Of a DNA stretch of 64,000 nt, positions 52,866 through 63,689 are shown piece by piece. Every line of letters begins with the position of its first letter. The stretch's first letter is position 1. The notes beneath the pieces were generated by a model. That model was not told the origin of the DNA, searched no databases, and saw only the letters and a list, made by a program, of their open reading frames with translations. Source of the DNA: Incurvaria masculella (taxonomy: Eukaryota; Arthropoda; Insecta; Lepidoptera; Incurvariidae); the NCBI GenBank assembly GCA_946894095.1, contig OX335641.1, forward strand, positions 3,676,501 to 3,740,500. Reading direction: 5' to 3'. The translations under genes were made by a program, and so were the position numbers.

Positions 52866-52996
52866 ACGGGCGGGGGAAATAGCATTAGGCAGTCTGCATC
52901 TTGGGCGTGATTTCGTACGCTGCCTGCTACTGCAGGCAGGCCGTGGGTGGGGCCTTATTCAGGCCACTTTCTGGCAGTCTTCTCTGCTGGCCCTCC
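52866..52996 (-). repeat. Probable 3' UTR of the Jockey-like relic
   Basis: GC-rich sequence directly after the stop of the relic at 52997-53360 (minus strand), including 'CTGCCTGCAGTAGCAGGCAG'-like self-complementarity near 52920-52940. Confidence 0.4.
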
Positions 52997-53360
52997 TCAC
53001 TGCAGGTCATCTTCGTTTTCTTCGTCTTCCACGAGGAGGTCGCGCGGGTACTTCTTTCTGCCGTCTGGCAGTCGGGCGCGGAACGGTGTCAGTTCCCGAA
53101 TGTGCGGGAACTGTGACGCGTCGACACGCTTGAACATCGACGACGCCAGACGGCCGATGAAGTCGTCCAGTGACTCGACCTTCGCTTTGAGGTCCCTCGC
53201 GTTCGTTGCGTTCCTCACGTAGCGGGGTGCGCCAACGATGGCACGGAGCGCCAGATTATTTTGGGCGCGGACGGTTTTGCGTCGCGTCTCTGGAACCAGC
53301 GCTTACCACGCCGGCGCTGCATACGTGAGGCGGGATCTCAGATAAGTCTTGTATATCGTA
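52997..53360 (-). pseudogene. Jockey-like retrotransposon RT C-terminus, broken
   Basis: Minus strand: 'TYLRSRLTYAAPAW', an in-frame TAA, then 'ALVPETRRKTVRAQNNLALR', 'AIVGAPRYVRNATNARDLKA', 'KVESLDDFIGRLASSMFKRV' and on to the stop at about 52997. This is the region after the RT palm in Jockey-type non-LTR elements ('..R.RLTYAAPAWW' and '..NI.LR.I..A..YVRN..'). It is 5'-truncated at about 53360. Confidence 0.8.
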
Positions 53361-55299
53361 CCTATATCGGTATGTAAGGGAAACTTCGATGAGAGCACTG
53401 GCCGGAGTCGTGCCCGAGGCGGGAAAAATGACGGGGTGAGCCGCGCCACGCCATCTCGTTACCTTAGCAACCGCTTGTTTGCGCCCGCGCCTTCCCCGCA
53501 ATCCCCGCTCTGTCTATGTAGCGAACGCTTGTACACTCAACGAAATAGCGAAGTGGTGGATCTTTACTTTAATTATAATACTTTCGGTACCTACAGTTAT
53601 TAAGTGTTTAGTTTGTTCTATTTCTAGTATATAAAAATAACTCGTCTAAGTGAGAACTACAGGACAAGTCGATTTTAATTGATTGAAAATGGATTTTCTC
53701 CTTTATAAAAAAATATGTTTTCTTGTATTCATCGCAAGTAGGTATTCGTTTAAATGAATAATATTTCATGACTCTATATTTGTAAAAAAATATGTGAAAA
53801 CTTTGTTTAAATTTTTTTTTGTAATTAATAAAATATATTTTTTGTACTCCGCTTGTTTTAACGAATATGATATGATAGGTATAATCATCCCTGTAGCAAG
53901 CACAAATTTATTAAAAAAAGAAAGCTGCAAAAAAGGCCTACTTTATAAGGATTACTGTACTATCACTGGAAAAAGTAATAATACAATGACCAACCTGACG
54001 AAGTTTCTTGTCGGCTCTTCTTCGCCAGAAGTAATCGAACCGACAGGAAAAAAAAACGAATCCGAGTGTTTAATATATGGAGGAAATAAAGAAACTGAAA
54101 CTGAAACTGATTCTGCAAGGCTTGAAATGAACCAGCATGCAAACCTTTCGCGGAGAATGGGTTGTCCTCTTTTCTTGAATGAGTTATTGGTTTTTTTAAG
54201 GAATACTCTTCTAACTAAGCTAAGATAGTGGACATTCAATTTAATACTACAATTTACAGAAGCATTTTTCAGGGCAACGTACCAAAATCAAACTAAACAA
54301 AAGTAGGTTAAAATTTGTAGCAACATGATTTCAATGATCATCACAAGATGTAGTTTTTCCGTTTTTTCCTTCAACAGGAACCTATAGTGCACGGTGTCTT
54401 AAGCTTTTTGTAGTCATAGACCCCTTGTCGAATTTCAAAATATTTACGGACTTCTTGCGAAGATTAGCATCGGACTAACCATACAAAGGATATGGTCGTG
54501 CTAAGTTTTAACTGGTGCTCTCTGAATACGACTGTTACAGTTTTATCTTTCAATTATAGCTAGACCTAAATCTACATATTTACTTGTTGGATATCGAATT
54601 TTGGTTGTGATTATTTTTTTAAATATAATTAAATGTCGTTTTACTTATGTCCTTATCAAACTGAACGCAATCGGCTCTTATCACACCCTTTAGTGTACGA
54701 AAAGTGAATATTCTGTAAATGAGTAAGTAGAAAGAGAACTGACAGCTCTTAAATTTATCGAGAAATTTTATTTCTAACATTTTTTTATTTGTTTGTTTTA
54801 GTTTCATAGATGCCACTACCCATACATAACATTGGTGACATAGAATTATTTATAAGCCCATTATATATCAACATAAAGATACACAGAGGTACTAAAACTA
54901 CTTCTAAATGACAATAACGACTTTCAGCTGGTATACTATTGCTACTTACTATCTTTTAACGTCACTGTAGTGCACCTATAGCAGTAACGCGGTCTCACTT
55001 TGGCCCTATAAAGGTGCCTGGTGGAAAAATAATTGTTTGTTGTTTTTTTTTAATAAAACTTAATATTTCAAACGGGACATCTAAAATTAAGTGCAATAGC
55101 CAATACAGAAAATTTAGGAAATGATTAATGGGATTGAAATAAACAAAAAACTTGGATAACTTTTTTCTGCATAAAAAGTTAGACTTTCCATGCAAAGTAA
55201 TTAATTAATTTTGTGTTAAAATAATCAAATGTTCCGTAGGAATGTGGGAACGTTGTATGTCTAGAATATGAAATGAAATGAAATATCACACATACTAAA
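53361..55299. other. No gene recognised
   Basis: A 144-codon frame at 53794-54228 has no recognisable domain. At 54460-54540 'TCTGAATACGACTG' followed by TTA equals the right end of the Tourist-like MITE at 58515. At 54625-54680 there is similarity to 29295-29365 (ATTAAATGT.GTTTTACTTA). Confidence 0.35.
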
Positions 55300-55395
55300 T
55301 TTCGTGAATTGCTAAGCACACACGCCATGTGGGATCTAGGTTCCAAGCCAGGACCTTGCTTATGCATGGTTTCAACTTGCCGCTTCAAATTACAC
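55300..55395 (-). repeat. SINE body scrap
   Basis: 'CACGCCATGTGGGATCTAGG', 'TTCCAAGCCAGGACCTTGCT' and 'TTGCCGCTTC' fit the body in order, heavily decayed. Confidence 0.5.
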
Positions 55396-55467
55396 TAGAC
55401 GAAAACATACATTTAAAAAATTAATGTCTCAGTAACTAGGTAAAATAAAAACTTGGGAATTACTACT

Positions 55468-55560
55468 AAGGAATGTGATGTGTATAATCGACCGTGAAGC
55501 AAGTACACATTAATTGAAGAAAGAGTCCAGTAAAAAAAACTACTTTACGAATATACTGCT
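55468..55560 (-). mobile_element. Arm-only fragment of the tRNA-Leu-like element
   Basis: 'AAGGAATGTGATGTGTATAA', 'TCGACCGTGAAGCAAGTACA', 'CATTAATTGAAGAAAGAGTC' and on to 'ACGAATATACTGC' matches the inverse of 46397-46495. It stops exactly where the tRNA-like unit would begin. Confidence 0.72.
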
Positions 55561-56868
55561 ACCTACTACCCAACACGCTATATTTTAATGCATTAAAGCA
55601 AATACTTTATAAATGTTGTGTGGAATGAGGTGTTGGTTGTGTTTCAAGTGGAAATCTCATAGACCATTAACTACTAACAGGCTAATAACTGCTATGCCAT
55701 CTCCACTTTAGAACAAAATAGACTCGAAAAGGTTTTTCGGACACATAAATATTACGATATAGTAATGTAATACAAGCGCCATTGCTCTATATAGTCTACA
55801 GGTTTTGTATGTGACCTTAGTCCTTACAGTCTAAACCTTTACAGAAAGTCTACAACTCGGAATAGAGTAATACTTGCGCCCTTAAGAAAATTTAAGGAAT
55901 AGGTACATCCAAAAGATCTGAATGTGTTCTGAAATTACAGTCAAACATGTACAGGTTCTAGGAGCTACCTAGATATATCCATCTCACCACACACCTGTGC
56001 TGACGTAGATATTTGGATCGTATCAGGTTCTATTAGGTTAATAGTTAAACGGACAGTTAAATTCATTCCATACATTTGTGTAAATCATAGGTACCCATCA
56101 AAAGATGTGCAAAATGGTTTTGTGTTGCAATATCTAAATATTGGTAGTGCAAAAAAGTAATGTAATCACAATAAATATTAGTAAGTAGGTACATACATAT
56201 AGCTGCAAAGATTGTCCAGTACGAACGTTGCCACCATCCTCCAGCTACAAAATCCCAAAGTTACTTTTGGTTACACCATAGAAATATACCATGTAACCGA
56301 AAGTTACTTTTCGGATTTCAGGATTTCGGCGGTGGTGAAAACGGGATAGAACACTAACAGCAAGCTAAGGTCTTTTAAAGTCATGTAAACTTACAGGAGA
56401 GCGGCCACTTGTGGAGAGGCGACCCAGGATGGACGGATGAACCCAGAACAATCCAATCGGCGCGAGGATACTTGAACATGCACCGCATTGACTACACTCC
56501 GCAGCCGCGAGCTCTCCAGTACCGTTCCCCGGAGGGGAGCGAACGTAGCTCCAACGGATGAACTTTATCTCATAAACGCGGTAACTCGAGTCAGGAATTA
56601 TTTCACACAAAAGCTGCAATCAATGCGTTGTGGCATGGGAGGGAACGGGATACAAACAAACTCCTAACTCCTCGACGCAAGTTGACGCAAGCCAAGCAAA
56701 GCCATACGAACTAAGCGAACGAAGATGCCAGTGGCATCTGCCGGCAATAACTAACAAAGATCTACTGACGCACAGCTGTTTTTTTAATCTTTTCCTACAT
56801 GGAAAGGCAAAGAGATTACTCTATACTGCCATCCATTATGTATTCAAATACCACTGTCGCTGGTCGCC
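55561..56868. other. No gene seen
   Basis: Mostly AT-rich; a GC-richer stretch at 56400-56560 has only short overlapping frames. 'GTAACCGAAAGTTACTTTTC' near 56295 is a short hairpin. Confidence 0.3.
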
Positions 56869-57009
56869 AAAGTCCGCTAATATTACTCCACTTCCGAGCG
56901 TTAGCGTTATGAAATAACCCTGGAATCACACAAAATTATACCAAAATGTGTGTTATCTCATAACGCTAACGCTCAAAAGTGTAGCTATCTATTAGTGGAC
57001 TCAGACTTA
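56869..57009. mobile_element. Small foldback MITE (CGCTAAT family), copy 3
   Basis: 'AAAGTCCGCTAATATTACTC', 'CGAGCGTTAGCGTTATGAAA' and the inverse 'CTCATAACGCTAACGCTCAA' to 'TATTAGTGGACTCAGACTT'. About 141 bp. Confidence 0.78.
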
Positions 57010-58015
57010 TTAAATCGTAACGCGACTACCACGAAATATCAACTACCGGGAAATATCAGTACATGGGCGAATTGCAATGGGATGCAATCAAGCGATTACT
57101 CTTTGGAATAATTACATGAAATGTACCCTAAACTGCATATTTTCGGAAAATAGAAATTCGCGCGGAAAGATCTTAAGATTTGAGGGTGCACATGTGTACA
57201 TTTACCTTATTTGTCCTGTTGACAACACTGGCACGTCATTATAGTATGACTGTAACAACATGATATTTTAAGGCTGTTTATATTTGTTCAGATACTCAGG
57301 TCTTGATAATTGTCTTAGTGTATTTTACGTAAAAATCTTAATTTTAGTTCCATTGTACGCCACGCCGCCGCCGCCGGTTCTCTTTCCGCACGGACTCTAA
57401 CGACATTTTTTAAGGTTATTTCAGGTAAAGCAAAACCTAAGTGAAAGCTTGTAAACCTATGTTGGGAAGGGAACATTTAACCTTACTGAAAATCACAAAA
57501 AACTTCTTGGTACAAAATAACTTATAAAATAAGGGATCGATCCACGCACTTAAAATGGCACTTCGAAGTGAGAGAAAAACATTTTTTACAGTAGTACATT
57601 TTTTAGTTAGTACATTTTTAGTAAAAGTAGATAAAACATAATAAAACCTGATACCATACTTATCTTCTTAATCGGATCAACACAAAGATTCACAAAGCAT
57701 TACCGTAAATAAAATGTGAATATATATATATATATACATTTCTTCATCCAATCTGTTGGAGTCTCCGGCATCGTGGTGCCGGAAGTCCGAATTATTCCCG
57801 CCCAGGTTCCTCCCAGGAAAAGGAATAAGCGTCAAATATGTTATTTTTGAAGTTCTGCATTATTCTTGATTATTTACTTCAATTTGGTTAATTTCTTCTA
57901 AATATCCGCTCATAAATTTTGCCATAATTTTCGTAGCATGTATCGCTGTCTGTTTTTGTAGAATTTCTATCTTTATATCAGCCTCTAAAGTGTCGATATA
58001 ATTTTGTGCAGTTTT

Positions 58016-58056
<41 letters not shown>

Positions 58057-58514
58057 AATAAAAGTAAAAAAAAGTTCAAATCTCAAATCAGTTGTTCTGT
58101 GATTAACATTCACAGAATATAATTCAAAAATCAAGCTGTGGTCCAATTTGAACTATCGTTACCGAAAGCGCGTTGTCAACTGGTCCGATTCGCCCTAAAT
58201 GGCGTCCCGAGAACGCTTAGACGTCATCGTTACGGCCGAATCAGTGCTCACGCTTTGGAGGAAGGGCAATGTGTGTGTATCCTATAGCGTTCCTATTTTT
58301 CGAACATGTTTTTTCACAAACCGTTGAATGTCCAGGTGAAAATGCAAGTTCAGCTTAGAGGATTTTTTTATTTAAAGTGGTGACGTAATTTGTATATTCT
58401 AATTGTATGTTTCGTTACCGTAAGCGCGCACACAAACAGTCCAAATCGTTTGTGATGCTTACATCTTTGAGCGTACGATCTTATTCAGGACCCTTAGAGC
58501 ATTTTCATCGCTTA
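57010..58514. other. No gene; two AT microsatellites
   Basis: (TA)8 at 57721-57736 and (AT)15 at 58021-58050. Otherwise AT-rich sequence with no open frame of note. Confidence 0.5.
58020..58050. repeat. (AT)15 microsatellite
   Basis: Uninterrupted AT dinucleotide run, likely length-variable between individuals. Confidence 0.98.
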
Positions 58515-58642
58515 CAGCCGTATTCAGATTGGGCGGGCTAACTTTAACACGCGGATTATGTCCGGACTAAACCGGTTCTTCTATGGTTATTTCGGTGCTA
58601 ATCCCGTACTAAGTTTTGACAGGATCGCTCTGAATACGACTG
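58515..58642. mobile_element. Tourist-like MITE flanked by TTA
   Basis: 128 bp with ends CAGCCGTATTCAGA and, inverted, CAGTCGTATTCAGA. TTA stands on both sides (58512-58514 and 58643-58645), the PIF/Harbinger-type duplication. Its right half recurs near 54460-54538. Confidence 0.72.
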
Positions 58643-58734
58643 TTAACAGTTCAAAACTGATTACTGTGAATTTTTCAAGGCAGCGGTCCGAGTTGGGCTC
58701 AAACGCTGACAGCGTGAATAATGTTGGTAATCGC

Positions 58735-58936
58735 TTCAGAACCTCTATTACGAGTTACAAATCACTTATCGAAATGTTACTGAGCTCTTCGATTCCGCAA
58801 GTTTAAACTATTGAATAGAGCTGGCATTTGACCATGGACATTTCGCCAGCCCTATTCAATGGTGTAAACCTGCGGAATCGAAGATCTCAGCGACATTTCG
58901 ATGAGTGATTTGAATTCGTTATAGAGGCTCTGAGCA
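58735..58936. mobile_element. CAGAGCCTCTAT-family MITE, copy 2
   Basis: A near-palindrome: 'CTTCAGAACCTCTATTACGA', 'CTTCGATTCCGCAAGTTTAA', 'TTGAATAGAGCTGGC', and the inverse of each block up to 'ATAGAGGCTCTGAG'. About 200 bp. Confidence 0.8.
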
Positions 58937-59118
58937 AAATCAGCGCGAATCGGTCCAACTGGCAGCCTATAAAGAGTTGGGTCACGTAGTATCTCTCTAT
59001 AGTCTGTGGTTGGGTCAAAGAATATTTAATAGATGCTGCGTGTTGGGTACTAAAAAAGTCACTATTTGGTCACTATTCTGAACACACACAGAATCTAAGA
59101 CACGTTTCCCGAGCAAGG

Positions 59119-59984
59119 ATGGTGAGCGGATCACAGGAAATAAGACTGATGCTTAGGAATAGGAAGGCTCCGTCCACGCCGAAGGAGCGGGAGTTGCTGC
59201 TCCTGCTGGTGAGCCGCTACCTAGACGTGATCGCGTGCAAGGAGACCACCGGACTCGCCTCGCGGAGGAAGGCGCTCGTTTGGGAGAAAATATCACGAAT
59301 CTTCAACCGTTCGCCCTTTGTTCAAACACCGGTAAGATTTTTTGGTTTTATTGGAATTTGATAACCGATCGGCGTGCTACTGTAACTTGCTCGAGCGCCT
59401 CTAAGCTATTAACGAGGTGCCTCGCTAGAACCTTCCATGGTCTACTCGCACGGCTGAAATTATCAGATAGGGTTTCCATTTGAAACGTTAAATAAAGGTA
59501 CTTCCATTTGTAGCACCCAAAGAATGGCACCTCTGTATTAATTAAAAAGTAATAAAATTGCTTCCAAATATTAGAACTAAACACAAAACTAACTTTCTAG
59601 GGAAAAAAGAAAAGAAAAAAATATGAAATTATCATAACAGGGGTAAACTTTTATGGGTAAAAAATTTTGATAAGCTTATTTCTTAAAAATACTCGAAGTT
59701 CCTCTCCAACTTAATTTCCACTTATTCTCATATAAATAAGAAATTGATGTTCTATTAAATCATTTATTAATTAAATTGTATATATTCAATAATAATTTCA
59801 GGCCACTACAAGTCAACTCAGAAAGCTGTGGTTAAACTTGAAACAAAAAGCTGCCAGAGAAAAGGGAGAAATTTTGCTGCAGTCGGTGTTGCCTGCTTCC
59901 ATACACCGAGAACTCGACGCTTCCCTGGACGGTGTGTTCTTACCTTTTAGCTCTCACAGGGCTAGGAGTCTGCGTAACAACTGA
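59119..59984 (+). CDS. Two-exon gene for a Myb/SANT-like DNA-binding protein
   Basis: Exon 1 is 59119-59331 (71 codons), exon 2 is 59802-59984 (60 codons plus TGA). The donor CCG|GTAAGA and acceptor TTTCAG|GCC are canonical and both in phase 0, with a 470-bp AT-rich intron. The predicted protein has 131 residues. Residues about 20-95 form a three-helix Myb/SANT-like domain of the zeste/Harbinger-associated kind: 'KERELLLLLVSRYLDVIACK', 'RKALVWEKISRIFN' and, after the junction, 'TSQLRKLWLNLKQKAAREKG'. The three aromatic positions (Y34, W55, W81) fit that fold. The splice falls inside the domain and restores it, strong evidence that the gene model is right. Such proteins are either host transcription factors or the second protein of PIF/Harbinger transposons. 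The 3' end may continue through another splice, so the C-terminus is uncertain. The upstream start is supported only by the ATG at 59119. Confidence 0.72.
59332..59801 (+). other. Intron of the Myb/SANT-like gene
   Basis: Starts GTAAGA, ends in TTTCAG, 470 bp, AT-rich in its second half. No element recognised inside it. Confidence 0.7.
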
Positions 59985-60073
59985 ATTTTCCGTTGCCAAG
60001 TGCAATCCACGAGAGACGACTACTTTCTTCTTTCCGCGCTAGCGAGCAGCCTGTGTCGGCCGCTTTTGTAAGG

Positions 60074-60274
60074 TTATTGAGAATTCCAATTACCCACACT
60101 CGCGCCGTCCCGTGTGTTCGTGCTCACGGGCACGGCCCGGGACAGGTGGCAGTCGATGACGACAGCGTAAATTTGCGAAAGCAGGATGGTGCTTGTTTTG
60201 AAAATGGATTCTGATTCTTCTTCATCAAGGACAGTTGCAATTACTGCCAATTCACTAAGTGAAAACTTGGCCAT
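60074..60274 (-). CDS. Possible N-terminal exon of a Harbinger-type nuclease or unrelated small frame
   Basis: A 66-codon frame begins 'MAKFSLSELAVIATVLDEEE', an amphipathic start that resembles the N-terminus of insect Harbinger-derived nucleases. After residue 25 it does not continue recognisably. It faces the Myb/SANT-like gene tail to tail, 90 bp away, as the two genes of a Harbinger element could. The alternative, a chance frame, is about equally likely. Confidence 0.35.
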   Translation of the reverse strand: MAKFSLSELAVIATVLDEEESESIFKTSTILLSQIYAVVIDCHLSRAVPVSTNTRDGASVGNWNSQ

Positions 60275-60596
60275 TTTGTGAAATAGGTTTTTATTTTATT
60301 TATTTTAGGAAAAACAAACAGAATAACATAGAAATCTTAATATATTTCTTAGAAAAATGTTAGTCCAGCTTCGTATTTCACAACTATAGCAAAAGTTGTA
60401 GTACGAAGGAGTATATTTGATATAGGTTCAATATGGAGTATATTGAACGGCCGCCTGCATAGAGGGGGGGGGGGGCAACAGCTGCGCCACGACTCCCCCG
60501 CTGTTGCAGCTTCATTGTAGCGTGTATGCAAACCCTGTACAGGGCACCTCCCGCCCGGGTCTCCCCGTGCCCGCGCTTGTTTAGCATGAATCATTC
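60275..60596. other. No gene; G11-type run at about 60464-60474
   Basis: AT-rich then a GC-rich patch (60440-60590) with a homopolymer G run. Two overlapping minus-strand frames here are not credible genes. Confidence 0.35.
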
Positions 60597-60600
60597 TTAA

Positions 60601-60968
60601 GGTCAGCCAGTAAGCATCAGAAAATTTCGCTTCTCATACAAACGTAGTTTAATAATAATTTAAAAACCACTGTTCCAACTTACTTTATATTTGGTATCTA
60701 ATATAGGCTACAAATATCTGTGTCTGCATGTCTTTGTTCTTTCGGTAAATGTATTCTGGGTCAAACCACAGAGATAACAAAATTTGTATGAAAATTTTCT
60801 TTTTGCTTTCATTTCATTCGGTTTGAATTTAAAAAAAAAAACAAAAGCGTGCAGACACAGATATTTGTTACCTGATATATGTTATTAAATATCAATTCGA
60901 TTGAAATAGTGGTTTCTAAATTATTAGTAAACTACGTTTGTATGAGAAGCATAGCTTACGGGCCGTTC
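60601..60968. mobile_element. TTAA-flanked foldback MITE (family 3)
   Basis: 368 bp between TTAA at 60597-60600 and 60969-60972. Arms of about 130 bp: 'GCTTCTCATACAAACGTAGT', 'TTAATAATAATTTA.AAACCA' and 'ACAAATATCTGTGTCTGCA' occur in both orientations. No ORF. Confidence 0.82.
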
Positions 60969-61107
60969 TTAATGCTTGTCTGTTGAACTAATTTCCAGGA
61001 AAACGTTTTGTTTTTGTTTCTTTTTTTATTGCAATCTGTATTTTTTTAGACATTGAGGGACAGGTTTGATATGGAGATGGTATTGGGGTAACATATCCAC
61101 TGATATA

Positions 61108-62392
61108 ATAGGTCGGGGAAAAAGTCTTTTCGCATTATAGTATGTATGAACTTGTAATAAAATCTCTTTGGCTATACTATTTGTATCTGGCTGGTTTTGG
61201 TATCATTGAAAGTTTAAATTTTAAAGAACATAATTCCAAATTCAAATTAGGAAAATGTGTGATTCTCATTTGTTTTTCGTACTGTCAAAATGAGTGAATC
61301 TAATGAAGAAATTCGATACATTTTAAAATTTTACTACAAAAAAGGTAAAAATGCAACGCAAGCCGCGAAAAAAATTTGCAATGTTTATGGACCTAGTGCA
61401 GTGTCTGTGAGAGTAGCACAAATTTGGTTTAAGCGTTTTCAATCCGGAAATTTTGATGTCAAAGATGCACGTCGCTCTGGTCGCCCTATTACGGATAAAA
61501 TGGATGCCATTTTTGAAAAAGTGGAGCAAGATCGGCATATCAGTAGTTACGACGTAGCTGAAGAACTAGGAATTGACCACAAAACAGTTTTGGCGCATTT
61601 GAAAAAAACTGGGTACACAAAAAAGCTCGATATTTGGGTACCTCATGAGCTCACTGAAAGAAACCTAATGAACCGTGTACTCATTTGTGATTCTTTATTA
61701 CGACGTAATGAAACCGAACCATTTTTGAAGAAGCTGATAACTGGTGATGAAAAGTGGATCACGTACGACAAGAACGTGCGAAAAAGGTCGTGGTCAAAGG
61801 CCGGTCAAGCTTCACAGACTGTGGCGAAACCCGGGTTAACTCGCAACAAGGTGATGCTGTGTGTGTGGTGGGATTGGAAGGGCATTATTCATTATGAGCT
61901 GTTACCACCAGGCAGGACCATCGATTCTGAACTCTACTGCGAACAACTGATGAGATTAAAGCAAGAAGTTGAGAGAAAGCGGCCGGAATTAATCAACAGA
62001 AGGGGTGTGGTTTTTCATCATGATAACGCTAGACCTCACACATCTTTAGCCACTCAGCAAAAACTAAGAGAGTTTGGCTGGGAGGTGTTAATGCATCCGC
62101 CGTATAGTCCAGACCTTGCACCTTCAGATTTCCACCTGTTTAGGTCTCTTCAGAATTCTTTAGGCAGTGTCAGGTTAACATCACGAGAGGACTGCCAAAA
62201 CCACTTGTCGCGGTATATTGATCAGAAGTCCCAATATTTCTATAGCAATGGGATCATGTCCCTACCTACAAGATGGCAAAAAGTTATCGAACAAAATGGT
62301 ACCTACATACTTTAGTTAAATGTAAATAAACCATATTAAAAAATGTTTTGAATTTTCTTAAAAAATGCGAAGAAACTTTTTCCCCAACCTAA
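61108..62392 (+). mobile_element. Mariner element, copy 2, apparently complete
   Basis: 1285 bp with ends ATAGGTCGGGGAAAAAGTCT and, inverted, TTAGGTTGGGGAAAAAGTTT, and a TA duplication at 61106-61107 and 62393-62394. It has an intact transposase frame (61290-62315), a 182-bp 5' UTR and a 77-bp 3' UTR. It is nearly identical to the deleted copy at 6662-7774. Confidence 0.95.
61290..62315 (+). CDS. Mariner transposase, full length (341 aa)
   Basis: It cuts and pastes its own element, binding the inverted ends and cleaving at TA sites. Residues about 1-110 hold the two helix-turn-helix units ('AAKKICNVYGPSAVSVRVAQ', 'SSYDVAEELGIDHKTVLAHL') separated by the GRP-like 'RRSGRPIT'. WVPHEL is at 116-121. 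The catalytic triad is D153 (TGDEKW), D245 (HHDNARPH) and D280 (YSPDLAPSDFHLF), with 34 residues between the second and third, i.e. D,D34D as in mariner proper. The length is usual for the family, there is no stop or shift, and the start ATG is in 'TCAAAATGAG'. This is the only transposase in the window that looks functional. It could act on the deleted copy at 6662, whose ends match. Confidence 0.95.
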   Translation: MSESNEEIRYILKFYYKKGKNATQAAKKICNVYGPSAVSVRVAQIWFKRFQSGNFDVKDARRSGRPITDKMDAIFEKVEQDRHISSYDVAEELGIDHKTVLAHLKKTGYTKKLDIWVPHELTERNLMNRVLICDSLLRRNETEPFLKKLITGDEKWITYDKNVRKRSWSKAGQASQTVAKPGLTRNKVMLCVWWDWKGIIHYELLPPGRTIDSELYCEQLMRLKQEVERKRPELINRRGVVFHHDNARPHTSLATQQKLREFGWEVLMHPPYSPDLAPSDFHLFRSLQNSLGSVRLTSREDCQNHLSRYIDQKSQYFYSNGIMSLPTRWQKVIEQNGTYIL

Positions 62393-62394
62393 TA

Positions 62395-63246
62395 TGCTCA
62401 TTCTATGTCTCTGAGATCTTGTGGAGCTCTTCTTCTAAGAATGGCCCTTAAGCTATGCTTCCATGGAGGTGAAGAAATAACTGGAGAAATAACGTCCATA
62501 CAACGAGCGCGTAAAAAATGACGTAAAGCAACTTACAACATTTTATTGCCGTACAAATTTGTAGCGCAATGATGAAAACGGAGAAAAATCCAATTTGAAG
62601 TCTCCCAAATTGGTAGGTAAACCGATAAAGATAAGAATTATTTTTTAATAAACGAGATGGTCGTTACGTCATTCCTCATTCGTGATGATGACAGCGAGTG
62701 CCGAGTCAAAAATATCTAATAAATACTGGCTGAATCCGGCCGTCAAACCCATTGAAAACTACAAGAGTTAGAAAGATGTTATGCAAACCATAGCCAACAA
62801 ATAATTTGGTTGCAAAAATTAGCAAAAATATTGCTCATTAGAGCAACGTGGTTGCAAGTGAAGCTGGGGGTAATGCCGCGGCGCTGAGCGGGATGAAAAC
62901 ATCACCGTCCATGGATCCATTTGTAAATTGTTGTTCGTAATTACTTTTCTGAAATAGTGAATTACAAACAAATATTTTGAAAAGGCGTTTTATTTGCATG
63001 TTCTTATATGTATATGTAACACATCGTAATTAGAAAATAATGAAAGAGAATCTCCAAACATAAAAATAAATATAGGCGATTACATAGCCTATGTATATTG
63101 AGTTTGTGACTTCGGTTTTTTTATTAAACAATTATGTAAAGTTTGTAAACTGCCTGAATTCGATAATTTTCTGTATCTAATGGATACGACTTTACCGTTA
63201 TTTCATTAATTTGAGTTTCAGCGACAATTTAATTTGAACCTAGTTA
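62395..63246. other. No gene seen
   Basis: AT-rich; no open frame of note, no recognised repeat. Confidence 0.3.
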
Positions 63247-63300
63247 GGTAATCAGATTTTGAAAATAATCAGAAAAAGGTTTTTTCAAAATCTGATTACC
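63247..63300. repeat. Inverted repeat, tail of the 19365-type SINE
   Basis: GGTAATCAGATTTTGAAAA and its inverse form a perfect 19-bp stem around 'TAATCAGAAAAAGGTT'. One arm plus 'TAATCAGAAA' also ends the SINE at 19365-19470. Confidence 0.7.
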
Positions 63301-63545
63301 ATCCCTGCATTAATTCAAAGATTTATTCGGAAGAAATGCTGTTTCAACATAATTTATAGCGAGAAAAGACAATGACTAACAAATATACGTAAGTGTGTGA
63401 AATGCATTATCTGTTAAATGCGCCAATGTAGCACTAATCCCGTATTTAAGCCTAACTGGACACTGGCAAAATTGTCTAAAAATAGGACAGAGAGGCCTTA
63501 ATTCAAATCAATCAATCAATCAACATAAGTATAGTTTTAGTTTTT

Positions 63546-63681
63546 AACCGACATCAAACACTAAAAAGTGGAAAATACCCGATTTTTGGGGTCGGTGCCA
63601 ACCAACCAAAGAATAACACCAATATGTCACCGACCCAAAAATGGGTGTTATTTTCCACTTCTTAGTGTTTGAATTCGGTTT
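63546..63681. mobile_element. Hairpin MITE
   Basis: 'AACCGACATCAAACACTAA', 'AAAGTGGAAAATACCCGATT', 'TTTGGGGTCGGTG' are answered by 'CACCGACCCAAAAATGGGTG', 'TTATTTTCCACTTCTTAGTG', 'TTTGAATTCGGTT'. Arms of about 50-55 bp with a 30-bp loop. Confidence 0.78.
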
Positions 63682-63689
63682 TATTACGG

